In this document: piece by piece, positions 24,211 to 31,234 of the stretch | Position numbering within the stretch: position 1 is the stretch's first letter | How the letters are laid out: each line of letters starts with the position of its first letter | Source of the DNA: Nocardia takedensis NBRC 100417 | GTDB taxonomy: Bacteria > Actinomycetota > Actinomycetes > Mycobacteriales > Mycobacteriaceae | NCBI RefSeq assembly: GCF_000308695.1 | Contig: NZ_BAGG01000106.1 | Coordinates: forward strand, 1-35,575 | Length of the DNA: 35,575 nt | Reading direction: 5' to 3' | The notes under the pieces: generated by a model | What the model saw: only the letters and a program-made list of their open reading frames with translations | Database searches by the model: none | What the model was told of the DNA's origin: nothing | Made by a program: the position numbers and the translations under genes

Positions 24211-25008
24211 TTGCGCACCGTCGGTCGATACCTGGTCATGGCCCTCGCACTGGTGGGCTGCTTCGCCCTGACCGCCCCCGCCGCCTCCGCGGTCACCATC
24301 GACGAGACCACCTCCCGCGCCTTGGACGAGGCATTCGCCCAGCGCGCCGCCACCCCGAACCTCGCCCGCGGCGACCTCATCGAACTGCTGTCGCGCCGCT
24401 TCCTCGGCACCCCCTACGGCGCCGACATGCTCATCGGCTCCGCCACCACCCCCGAAGAACTGGTCGTGGACACCCGCCGAGTCGACTGCTTCACCTACCT
24501 CGACTACGTCACCGCCCTGGCCACCGCGGCCGACCGCGCCGACTTCCTGCGCGCCCTCACCCGCGTCCGCTACACCGACGAAACCGTCGCCTTCACCCAC
24601 CGCCGCCACTTCTTCACCGACTGGGCGGCGACGTCCCCGCGCAACGCCACCGACATCACCGCGAGCCTCACCCCCGCCGCGACCACCGTCACCAAAACCC
24701 TCAACGCCAAAGCCGACGGCACCGCCTACCTCCCCGGACTGCCCACCACCGTCCGCGACATCACCTTCATCCCCAGCGCCGCCGTCGACCAGAACGTCCT
24801 CGCCGCCCTCCGCAACGGCGACTACGTCGGCGCCTACACCCCCACCGCCGGCCTCGACGTCACCCACGTCGGCATCATCGCCACCACCCCCACCGGCCCC
24901 GTCTTCCGCAACGCCTCCTCCCTCCCCACCACCAACCGCGTCATCGACACCCCCCTCACCGACTACCTCACCACCGTCCCCGGCATAGTCGTCCTCCGCC
25001 CGCTCTGA
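24211..25008 (+). CDS. Secreted DUF1460 (N-acetylmuramoyl-L-alanine amidase-like) protein
   Basis: A 265-residue exported protein. TTG 24211 is chosen because GGAGG ends four bases upstream and it gives a clean signal peptide (MRTVGRYLVMALALVGCFAL, cleavage after PAASA, residue 27). The mature protein belongs to DUF1460, an NlpC/P60-like papain-fold family of muramyl-peptide amidases. The catalytic Cys lies in RVDCFTYLDYV (Cys93) and the His in GLDVTHVGII (His219); the opening LLSRRFLGTPYG is also typical. It would act in the cell wall on peptide stems or other N-acyl substrates. It has an unusually C-rich coding strand, giving a long antisense Gly/Val frame that is not a gene. The frameshifted antitoxin remnant follows after 50 bases. 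Confidence 0.85.
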   Translation: MRTVGRYLVMALALVGCFALTAPAASAVTIDETTSRALDEAFAQRAATPNLARGDLIELLSRRFLGTPYGADMLIGSATTPEELVVDTRRVDCFTYLDYVTALATAADRADFLRALTRVRYTDETVAFTHRRHFFTDWAATSPRNATDITASLTPAATTVTKTLNAKADGTAYLPGLPTTVRDITFIPSAAVDQNVLAALRNGDYVGAYTPTAGLDVTHVGIIATTPTGPVFRNASSLPTTNRVIDTPLTDYLTTVPGIVVLRPL

Positions 25009-25058
25009 CCTCTCCTTCTCCACCCCCATCGAGCAGCACCCCAGAACGGGAACCGACG

Positions 25059-25288
25059 ATGACCACAATGTCCGCCGCCACAGCCCGCGCCAACCTCCAT
25101 TCGCTCATCGCAAAGGTCAACGACGACGCGATCGCCATCCACATCACCAGCCGAAAGGCAACGCGGTCCTGCTCTCCGAGGCCGAATACGCCTCCTTCCA
25201 AGAAACCGCCCACCTACTCCGCTCCCCCACCAACGCGGCCCGCCTCACCCAAATTCGCGAAATCCTGAATAAGCAAAATCTTCGATAA
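25059..25288 (+). pseudogene. YefM/Phd-type antitoxin, frameshifted remnant
   Basis: The ATG at 25059 opens MTTMSAATARANLHSLIAKV, the standard N-terminus of YefM/Phd antitoxins, and continues to HITSRK. At about 25151-25158 the reading shifts: the next frame gives GNAVLLSEAEYASFQETAHL, exactly the expected continuation, ending in LTQIREILNKQNLR and TAA at 25286-25288. The total is 230 bases, one short of 77 codons, so a single base has been lost, probably an A in the AAAGG run. No YoeB/Txe toxin gene follows. It is either a decayed toxin-antitoxin locus or a sequencing error at a short homopolymer. Confidence 0.8.
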
Positions 25289-25303
25289 GGCGGTCTCGTC
25301 GGA

Positions 25304-25825
25304 TCATGCCTGCGGCCGCGACGTGTATTCGGCCCAACGGTCGACTGCCTGTTCGAGATCCAACGCCGCGACCTCGGCGGGAGCCATGCCGACAGTGTGA
25401 ATCAAGCGCTGCGCCAGCCAATCCGGGACAGGTTCGCGTAGCGCCAACGGTGGAATGTCGAGTGATTCGACGCTGCGACCTAGCCGTTGCACTACCGCGC
25501 TCAGCTTGGTGAATTCAGGTAGACGCGCAGCGGCCGCGACGATTCGGGCAGTCGCTTCTGCATAGACCTCCGAATCGGCGCGAGCTCCGATCGCCCAGAT
25601 CTCGCAGATCTCGATGGTTTGCTGATCGATCACTCGATACACGACCCGCCAAGTGTTCCGCCCTACGACCAGCTTGCGGAATCCGGTCAGTTCGCCGCCC
25701 AGCGGATAGCCCGCCTGCGGCGAATCCATCAGGATCAGGACCTTCTTCAAAATTATTGGCGCTGCGTCGGGGCCGAGTTTGCGAAGGTCATCGATCGCCA
25801 CGTCGGCAAACAGTATTTCGACCAT
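25304..25825 (-). CDS. RelE/ParE-superfamily toxin with a C-terminal extension
   Basis: A 173-residue protein. Residues 1-95 are a RelE/ParE-type mRNA interferase or gyrase-poison fold (MVEILFADVAIDDLRKLG, LTGFRKLVVGRNTWRVVYRV, EICEIWAIGARADSEVYAEA). Typical toxins end here. About 78 further residues (RLPEFTKLSAVVQRLGRSVE, then PPLALREPVPDWLAQRLIHTVGM and LEQAVDRWAEYT) have no recognised family. The ATG at 25825 comes three bases after the antitoxin stop, so the two are translationally linked, antitoxin first. Base composition is lower in GC than in nearby genes, suggesting acquisition by transfer. The extension could be a neutralising or targeting module, which is inference. Confidence 0.85.
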   Translation of the reverse strand: MVEILFADVAIDDLRKLGPDAAPIILKKVLILMDSPQAGYPLGGELTGFRKLVVGRNTWRVVYRVIDQQTIEICEIWAIGARADSEVYAEATARIVAAAARLPEFTKLSAVVQRLGRSVESLDIPPLALREPVPDWLAQRLIHTVGMAPAEVAALDLEQAVDRWAEYTSRPQA

Positions 25826-25828
25826 CAG

Positions 25829-26137
25829 CTACTCGTCGTCATCGAGTTCGGCGAGCGAATCCCTGGTGTGCCCGAAGGCGCTCAGCACATCATCGAGCGA
25901 CGTCCGGTTTCCGTTGTCGGTCGCCGCCCGTGCCAGCACCAGCGCCAAGTCACGCAGGTCGGATTCCGCGCGATCCAGTTCCGCAAGCCGGTCCATGCTG
26001 ACGACTGCGGCAACCGGTCGCCGATGACGGGTGACAACCAGGTCGGTGCCTCCCTCGGCCTCTGCAACCAACCCGGCGACACCTCGCTGCGCGGCATCGG
26101 AAACGCTGAGCTCATGAGTGTTGCGTAGCATGGACAT
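25829..26137 (-). CDS. Phd/YefM-family antitoxin
   Basis: A 102-residue antitoxin with the Phd/YefM DNA-binding N-terminal domain (VSDAAQRGVAGLVAEAEGGTDLVVTRHRRPVAAVVSMDRLAELD). An acidic, flexible C-terminal toxin-binding tail follows, ending ELDDDE. It would neutralise the RelE-like toxin encoded three bases downstream and repress the operon. ATG 26137 (MSMLRNT) and ATG 26131 are both possible; neither has a strong ribosome-binding site. Overlapping palindromes CTGTACAG and AGAATTCT lie immediately upstream and may be its operator. It is not a close copy of the nearby frameshifted antitoxin at 25059. Confidence 0.87.
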   Translation of the reverse strand: MSMLRNTHELSVSDAAQRGVAGLVAEAEGGTDLVVTRHRRPVAAVVSMDRLAELDRAESDLRDLALVLARAATDNGNRTSLDDVLSAFGHTRDSLAELDDDE

Positions 26138-26145
26138 GGCAATAA

Positions 26146-26159
26146 CTGTACAGAATTCT
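26146..26159 (-). promoter_or_regulatory. Overlapping palindromes, likely antitoxin operator
   Basis: CTGTACAG (26146-26153) and AGAATTCT (26152-26159) overlap by two bases, 8-22 bases upstream of the antitoxin ATG. On the minus strand a TAGAAT hexamer within them could be the -10 box. Toxin-antitoxin operators usually overlap their promoter in this way. Confidence 0.45.
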
Positions 26160-26216
26160 AGCTAGATTCGACCGGAAACTCGCGCAGATAGCTCTAGTAC
26201 TCAACTCCGGGAAAAC

Positions 26217-26249
26217 AAAGAGCCGCAGGCGCTCTGCCTGCGGCTCTTT
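26217..26249 (-). terminator. Intrinsic-type terminator after tRNA-Ala
   Basis: A perfect 14-base-pair stem (AAAGAGCCGCAGGC paired with GCCTGCGGCTCTTT) with a five-base loop. On the minus strand it lies four bases after the tRNA 3' end and is followed by TTTGTTTTCC, so it would end tRNA transcription before the toxin-antitoxin operon. Confidence 0.85.
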
Positions 26250-26252
26250 CGG

Positions 26253-26328
26253 TGGTGGAGCTAAGGGGAATCGAACCCCTGACCTTCTCGATGCGAACGA
26301 GACGCGCTACCAACTGCGCTATAGCCCC
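26253..26328 (-). tRNA. tRNA-Ala (anticodon CGC), CCA end encoded
   Basis: The minus strand folds into a complete cloverleaf. The acceptor stem is GGGGCTA with TAGCTCC (one G-U pair), and the D-arm contains GCGCAGTTGGTAGCGC. The anticodon stem TCTCG/CGAGA encloses the loop TTCGCAT, giving anticodon CGC, which reads GCG alanine codons. The T-arm carries GGTTCGATTCC. The discriminator A is followed by a genomically encoded CCA (26253-26255), making 76 nucleotides. A strong terminator hairpin follows. The sepX gene lies 84 bases upstream on the same strand. tRNA genes are common integration targets, and the accessory-looking toxin-antitoxin region starts right after its 3' end. Confidence 0.97.
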
Positions 26329-26412
26329 GCGGGGTTCCCTGGGGAACCGCGCTGGGTAACTGTAGCAAAGGTTGGTCGCAGACTCCGAATCGGTGGGCTG
26401 AGCTGGGGTTTC

Positions 26413-27882
26413 TCATTCGCCGGCGGCGCGGCGCATATCGCCGGCGGTGGCTCGGCGCAGGGCTCGGGCGGCGGCGGGGTCGAAGGGGTCGAGGTGGTGG
26501 AAGGCGGGGTCCTCGTCGTCGGTTTCGAGGAGGGTGGAGCGGCGGCGCAGGGAGCGGGCGGTGTCGCGGTCCATGACGCGGCGCGCGTGCTCCTCGGCGC
26601 GGTAGTGGGCGGTGGCGCCGGCGTGTCCGTGGCCGCGGCCCAGGCGCGCGGAGCGGCGGCGGCGGATGTCCTCTTCCATGCGGACCTGCTTGCGCAGGTA
26701 GGCCAGGTAGGTGACCAGGACGACGATGCTGAGTCCGCAACCCCACCATGCCAGCGGGTTCACGGCGACGCCGAGCGCTCCGCAGGTGATGGCGGCCAGC
26801 ACGAGGCCGAGCACGGCGCGCTGCCGGAAGGTGTAGCGGGCGGCGCGGGCGATGGCGTCGGCTTCGGGGTCGTAGCCGCCGCGGCCGCGACGGGTGGGCA
26901 CGAAGTCCGGGTCGCCGCGGCGTCCGGCGGCCGAGTGGTCGGTATCGGCGTAGTCGGTGTCGCCGCTCTCGCCGTCGGGACCGTAGCCCTCGCCGTCAGG
27001 GCCGTAACTCTCACCGTCTGGACCGTAGCCCTGCGCGTCGGGACCGTAGCCCTGCGCGTCGGGACCGTACCCGTCACCGTCGGGACCGTAGCCCTCACTG
27101 TCGGAGCCGTAACCTTCGCCATCGGGACCGTAGCCTTGCCCGTCGGGACCGTACCCGTCACCGTCGGAGCCGTAGCCCTCGCCATCGGCACCGCGCCCGT
27201 CACGGTCGGAACCGTGCTCCGAACTGTCCAGGCCGTACTCTCCCTCGCCGACGCGGGACTGCTGACCGTCGGAACTGTAGCCCTGGTCGTCGGAACCGGA
27301 CTCATCCTCCGCACGCGCGTCGAGATCCGCTTCGGCCGCGGCGATTCGCGCGGGCGCGGCGGACCGGGCGGGCGGGATGCGGGCCGCGGTCGCGTCGGTG
27401 TACTCGTCGGCCACGTCGTCATCATCGGCCGGATCGTCGTGTTCCGCAGCGCTTCGCGCGGTCCGGTCCGCTTCGGTGGCGACGGGCGGGTCGGTGTCGG
27501 TCGGGTCGGCGAGTTCGGCGTCGGCGCTGTCGGGCGCGTCTTCCGTTCCGGCGCTGCCCGCTTCGAGTGCGAGCTGCCGCGGGCGCTCGGATTCGGCCGC
27601 TGTGACGTGTTCGTCGGCCGGTGTACTCATCCGGTCCTCCACATCATCATCTGTGTGTGCGAGCTTTCGGTGCGCTCTGCTCGGCCGGTAGTCCGGATCG
27701 CTGTCATGTCCGGCGGCCGGTCCTTTCCTCATGCGCCGCTTGGATCCTCCGCGGTGCAGGACGCGGGTCGCGAGGGCCACGTCGGTGGTCTGCCGGATCC
27801 GGGGGTGGCGGCCGGCGAGTATCGGGAACAGCACGAAGACCCAGAGCACGACCAGGCCGATCCACAGAATCGAATTCGGCAT
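26413..27882 (-). CDS. sepX: Divisome membrane protein SepX/GlpR (Rv0996 type)
   Basis: A 489-residue protein with one N-terminal membrane span (residues 4-23, ILWIGLVVLWVFVLFPILAG). A very long acidic, disordered linker follows (about 75-345), then two C-terminal spans (about 356-374 and 378-396) and a basic tail. The N-terminus NSILWIGLVVLWVFVLFP and RQTTDVALATRVLHRGG are the family signature. In Streptomyces SepX organises the divisome; in Corynebacterium GlpR anchors the gephyrin-like Glp to FtsZ. The gene order galU-glp-acetyltransferase-sepX is the conserved one (Rv0993-Rv0996). The linker includes ten uninterrupted Tyr/Gly/Asp heptads (residues 233-302), not a known feature of the family. 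ATG 27882 has GAGG about six bases upstream. It lies 297 bases after the acetyltransferase gene, so it probably has its own promoter. Confidence 0.88.
   Translation of the reverse strand: MPNSILWIGLVVLWVFVLFPILAGRHPRIRQTTDVALATRVLHRGGSKRRMRKGPAAGHDSDPDYRPSRAHRKLAHTDDDVEDRMSTPADEHVTAAESERPRQLALEAGSAGTEDAPDSADAELADPTDTDPPVATEADRTARSAAEHDDPADDDDVADEYTDATAARIPPARSAAPARIAAAEADLDARAEDESGSDDQGYSSDGQQSRVGEGEYGLDSSEHGSDRDGRGADGEGYGSDGDGYGPDGQGYGPDGEGYGSDSEGYGPDGDGYGPDAQGYGPDAQGYGPDGESYGPDGEGYGPDGESGDTDYADTDHSAAGRRGDPDFVPTRRGRGGYDPEADAIARAARYTFRQRAVLGLVLAAITCGALGVAVNPLAWWGCGLSIVVLVTYLAYLRKQVRMEEDIRRRRSARLGRGHGHAGATAHYRAEEHARRVMDRDTARSLRRRSTLLETDDEDPAFHHLDPFDPAAARALRRATAGDMRRAAGE
26977..27186 (-). repeat. 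Ten in-frame 21-base repeats inside sepX
   Basis: Ten consecutive 21-base units encode heptads of the form D-G-[EDQ]-G-Y-G-[PS] (residues 233-302 of SepX). Substitutions are limited to positions 2, 3, 4 and 7. All units are in frame with no interruption, so the number may vary between strains by slippage or recombination. Confidence 0.92.
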
Positions 27883-28179
27883 TTCGCCTCAGCACCTCCG
27901 TCCCCGCGTGAATTGTCCGTTGGGTCTGCGATTTTCCCGCACCGCGTCCCCATCGCCGTGCGTTCGCTCGATGCAAAACGGACGGACGCGAGTCCGGTCG
28001 CCGGTAGCCTCGCAGGCTTCCTGACGGGGATGCGGAACGCACCTCCGACGTCCGTAGGTTAATTCCGTCGCGGGGGACTTTCCCGAAGGCGCGCCGTGCA
28101 CACAAGTCACACTGGTAACAAATTTCCCATGATCGGGACGCGAGTCGACGCGGCGTGTCGCCATGGCGGGAGATGCGGC
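27883..28179 (-). promoter_or_regulatory. Gap upstream of sepX, probable promoter and long leader
   Basis: A 297-base gap with no credible gene on either strand. Around 28095-28130 it is AT-richer, and on the minus strand it contains TTGTTACCAGTGTGAC, whose GTTACC resembles half of an MtrA-type box. A long leader of about 200 bases may follow. I could not match it to a known riboswitch class. Confidence 0.3.
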
Positions 28180-28836
28180 CTACGGAACCACGCGGCCATC
28201 GCGGACCAAGCGGTCCATCACGGTGCCGCCGATCTCCTCGACGGTGAGCCCGACAAGCAGGTGGTCGCGCCACGCCCCGTCGACGTCGAGATACCTTCGC
28301 AGCAGCCCTTCTTCGCGGAACCCGACATTGCGCAGCACCGCCTGGCTGGCCAGATTCTCCGGGCGCACCGTCGCTTCCACGCGATGCAGTCCGACCGCGC
28401 CGAAGCAGTGGTCCAGGCCGAGGGCGAGCGCGGCGGTGGCCACGCCTTGACCGCTGAGATCCTTGGCGACCCAATAACCGATCCACGCCGAGCACAGCGC
28501 GCCGCGCACGATATTGCCGACGGTCAACTGCCCGCTGAAATGTCCGTCGACCTCGATCGCCATCGGGATCATCACGCCGCGCCGCGCTTCGGCTTTCAGA
28601 CTCGACCACAGCGCGGGCCAATTGCTCGCGTGATTGCGCGCCTCCCACGCACCGCGCCCCGTCGGCTCCCACGGCTCGAGATGTTCGCGGTCGCGCAACC
28701 GGATCCGGCTCCACGCGGTGGCGTCGCGCAGACGGACCGGACGCAGGCTCACCCGGCCCGCCGACACGCGGACGGGTCCGAGGTGGGCGGGCCACCCGGG
28801 GTGCGGGGTCACCCGGAAAACGTTCATGGTGTCCAC
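28180..28836 (-). CDS. GNAT-family N-acetyltransferase (RimJ/RimL type)
   Basis: A 218-residue protein of the RimJ/RimL-type GNAT family (Rv0995 position). Visible elements are RPVRLRDATAWSRIRLRDREHLEPWEP, GQLTVGNIVRGA, the AcCoA-binding IGYWVAKDLSGQGVATAAL (Q/RxxGxG/A loop), and the C-terminal VGLHRVEATVRPENLASQAVLRNVGFREEGLLRRYL. This family acetylates N-terminal alpha-amino groups of ribosomal or other proteins, but substrates vary. GTG 28836 is three bases after the glp stop; ATG 28827 (MNVFRV) is an equally plausible start. Translation is probably coupled to glp. Confidence 0.9.
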   Translation of the reverse strand: MDTMNVFRVTPHPGWPAHLGPVRVSAGRVSLRPVRLRDATAWSRIRLRDREHLEPWEPTGRGAWEARNHASNWPALWSSLKAEARRGVMIPMAIEVDGHFSGQLTVGNIVRGALCSAWIGYWVAKDLSGQGVATAALALGLDHCFGAVGLHRVEATVRPENLASQAVLRNVGFREEGLLRRYLDVDGAWRDHLLVGLTVEEIGGTVMDRLVRDGRVVP

Positions 28837-28839
28837 GCC

Positions 28840-30099
28840 TCAGCCACGCTGCGCGAGAAAGGCGACGCGGACTTCGTCGCCGGTGCGGATCTCGGTGTCG
28901 TCGGGGTCGAGGACGATCAGACTGTTCGCCTCGGCCAGGGTCGCGAGCAGGTGGGCGGACTGTCCGGCGGTGCCGCCCAAGGGCTGCACCAGGTAGTCGC
29001 CGGTGGCGTCGTCACGCATCAACTGCGCGCGCAGGTAGCCCTTGCGCCCGGCCATCGAACTGATCGGGGTGATCGTCCTGGCCCGGATGACGCGCCGCAT
29101 GGGATGTCGCCTGCCCAGCGCGATCCGGATCAGGGGGCGCACCATCACCTCGAAAACGACCAGCGCGCCCACGGGATTGGACGGCAGCAGGAAGGTGGGC
29201 ACCTCGTCGCGACCCAACCGTCCGAAGCCCTGCACGGAACCGGGATGCATCGCGACCCGCGCGATCTCCAACTCGCCCAGCCCTTCCAGCGCTTCCCTGA
29301 CCTGTTCGGAGGCCCAACCGCCGACCGCGCCCGCGATCACCACGACCTCCGAGCGCACCAGTTGACCTTCCACGATGTCGCGCAGCCTGCGCGGATCGTC
29401 GCTGACGATGCCGACCCGGTTGACGTCGGCGCCCGCGTCGCGCGCGGCGGCGGCGAGCGCGTAGGAGTTGACGTCGTAGACCTGGCCGGGGCCGGGCGTC
29501 CGGTCGATGTCGATGAGTTCGCCGCCGACCGAGATCACCGACAGTCGCGGCCGCGGGTGCACGAGCACCTTGTCCTGGCCGACGGCGGCGAGCAGGCCGA
29601 CCTGCGCGGGCCCGATGATCGTGCCCGCGCGCACGGCGACGTCACCGGGTTGCACGTCGTCGCCGATGCGCCGGACGTAATCGCCGGACCGCACGGATTC
29701 GTAGACCTTGATCCGCGCGCGGCCGCCGTCGGTGAAATCCAGCGGCAGCACGGCGTCGGCGAGGGTGGGCAGCGGCGCGCCGGTGTCGACGCGCACGGTC
29801 TGGCGCGGCTGCAACCGGATCGGCTGGCGCGAGCCCGCCACCACCTCGCCGACCACCGGCAACGTCAGGTCGACGAGTTCGCCGTCCTCGTCGCGGATGT
29901 CGGAACCCGCGGCGGCGACGTCGACGCTGCGCACCGCGTAGCCGTCGATGGCGGCCTGATCGAATCCGGGCAGCGGACGCTCGGTGACCACGTCCTCGGC
30001 ACACAGCAGGCCCTGGGCCTCGGAGATCGCGACCCGGACCGGCCGAGGCGCGACCGCCGCCGCGGTCACCTTGATCTGCTGATCCTCAACCGAGCGCAT
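28840..30099 (-). CDS. glp: Gephyrin-like molybdotransferase homologue Glp (MoeA family)
   Basis: A 419-residue MoeA/gephyrin-family protein. The family opening LPGFDQAAIDGYAVRS, TGAPLP, DVNSYALAAAARDAG and PSNPVGALVVFEVMVRP are clear. Two catalytic signatures of molybdenum insertases are altered: the TGDEL site reads VGGEL, and the GGVSxGxxD site reads GAVGGWAS. In Corynebacterium the homologue Glp binds FtsZ and the membrane receptor GlpR at the septum, and the sepX/glpR partner lies two genes downstream here. A structural rather than enzymatic role therefore fits. ATG 30099 (MRSVEDQQ) is chosen with a GGAAGGG tract upstream; the frame stays open to 30126. It follows galU by 111 bases, as Rv0993-Rv0994. 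Confidence 0.9.
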   Translation of the reverse strand: MRSVEDQQIKVTAAAVAPRPVRVAISEAQGLLCAEDVVTERPLPGFDQAAIDGYAVRSVDVAAAGSDIRDEDGELVDLTLPVVGEVVAGSRQPIRLQPRQTVRVDTGAPLPTLADAVLPLDFTDGGRARIKVYESVRSGDYVRRIGDDVQPGDVAVRAGTIIGPAQVGLLAAVGQDKVLVHPRPRLSVISVGGELIDIDRTPGPGQVYDVNSYALAAAARDAGADVNRVGIVSDDPRRLRDIVEGQLVRSEVVVIAGAVGGWASEQVREALEGLGELEIARVAMHPGSVQGFGRLGRDEVPTFLLPSNPVGALVVFEVMVRPLIRIALGRRHPMRRVIRARTITPISSMAGRKGYLRAQLMRDDATGDYLVQPLGGTAGQSAHLLATLAEANSLIVLDPDDTEIRTGDEVRVAFLAQRG

Positions 30100-30210
30100 C
30101 CAGCCCTTCCCTGATCCTGTCCACACCTGACGGTCCGCGCACGCGCGTCACGGCCCGCGGTGATTATCAGTACCCGACGGCGCACTCGGGGCGAAAACCG
30201 ACCGCATCCC

Positions 30211-31167
30211 TCACTCGTAGGTGGTCAGCTGGGGATCCCAATCCGGACCGAGGCGGTGCTGCAACCACTCCCGCAGGGCCGGGCCGTATTCCTCCCGTTC
30301 CAGGGCGAAATCGACCGCAGCACGAAGATAACCGCCCGGGTTGCCCAAATCGTGGCGCGACCCACGGTGCACCACCACATGGACCGGATGGCCCTCGCTG
30401 ATCAGCAGCGCGATGGCGTCGGTGAGCTGGAGTTCGCCGCCCGCGCCTGGTTCGATGCGCCGCAGCGCGTCGAAGATCGCCCGGTCCAACAGGTATCGGC
30501 CCGCGGCCGCGTAGGTCGAGGGGGCGTCCTGCAACGCGGGCTTCTCGACCATGCCGTTGACGCGCAGCACATTCGGGTTGACCGCGTCGGGGACGATCGC
30601 GACATCGAAGACGCCGTAGGCGCTGACCTGGTCCTTCGGGACGTCGATCGCGCACAGCACGGTGCCGCCGCGCTTGCGCCGCACCCGGCTCATCACGTCG
30701 AGGACGCCGCTGGGCAGCACCAGGTCGTCGGGGAGCAGGACCGCGATGGCGTCCTCGTCGTCGTCCAGCACCGACTCGGCCTGGGCGACCGCGTGACCGA
30801 GGCCCAGCGGTTCCTCCTGCACGACCGAGGTCACATCCAGCAGCGCGGGCGCCTTGCGCACCTTCTCCAGCAGTTGGAATTTGCCGCGTTCGGCGAGGGT
30901 GCCCTCCAGCACGAGATCCTCGACGAAATGCGCGACGACGCCGTCCTTGCCCGGCGAGGTGACGATCACCAATCGCTGGGCGCCGGAGTCGGCCGCTTCG
31001 GCGGCCACCAATTCGATGCCGGGAGTGTCGACCACCGGCAGCAATTCCTTGGGCACCGTCTTGGTCGCGGGCAGGAATCGCGTTCCCAATCCGGCCGCGG
31101 GCACGACGGCCGTGCGGAAACACGATACCGGCGCGGGCTGGGCGGTCTGTCCGGCCTGTGCTGTCAT
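30211..31167 (-). CDS. galU: UTP-glucose-1-phosphate uridylyltransferase
   Basis: A 318-residue nucleotidyltransferase making UDP-glucose from UTP and glucose-1-phosphate, which feeds trehalose, galactan and glycolipid synthesis. The N-terminal activation loop VPAAGLGTRFLPATKTVPKE, then IVTSPGKDG, EEPLGLGHAV, LLPDDLV (metal-binding Asp), VEKP and the C-terminal GSRHDLGNPGGYLRAA (catalytic Lys/Asp region in homologues) are intact. Length is normal. ATG 31167 is followed by a short extra N-terminus of about 15 residues, common in actinobacteria. It is divergent from the formyltetrahydrofolate cyclo-ligase gene across 67 bases. It is upstream of glp on the same strand. Confidence 0.95.
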   Translation of the reverse strand: MTAQAGQTAQPAPVSCFRTAVVPAAGLGTRFLPATKTVPKELLPVVDTPGIELVAAEAADSGAQRLVIVTSPGKDGVVAHFVEDLVLEGTLAERGKFQLLEKVRKAPALLDVTSVVQEEPLGLGHAVAQAESVLDDDEDAIAVLLPDDLVLPSGVLDVMSRVRRKRGGTVLCAIDVPKDQVSAYGVFDVAIVPDAVNPNVLRVNGMVEKPALQDAPSTYAAAGRYLLDRAIFDALRRIEPGAGGELQLTDAIALLISEGHPVHVVVHRGSRHDLGNPGGYLRAAVDFALEREEYGPALREWLQHRLGPDWDPQLTTYE

Positions 31168-31234
31168 ACGTCTACCCTATCCATCCAGTACTCGACCCAT
31201 CGCCGACGCGACGGGCGGGCATTCCGGTGAGCTT

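Noticed and set aside
24169..25068. Gly/Val-rich minus-strand frame opposite the DUF1460 gene
   Set aside because: Antisense shadow of a very C-rich coding strand. The plus strand has a signal peptide and catalytic Cys and His.
26160..26412. Phage or integrative element at the tRNA-Ala gene
   Set aside because: No integrase gene and no duplicated tRNA 3' end were found in the window, although the accessory-looking region beside the tRNA would fit.
26977..27186. CRISPR-like array
   Set aside because: The units are contiguous 21-base coding repeats with no spacers and stay in the sepX frame.
26494..28062. A 522-codon plus-strand frame with repeated VGTVAL units opposite sepX
   Set aside because: It is the antisense reading of the SepX heptad repeat. 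SepX has the family signature, membrane spans and conserved synteny.
27883..28179. Riboswitch (c-di-AMP or other) in the leader of sepX
   Set aside because: The gap is long and has some hairpins, but I could not match the conserved bases of a known class.
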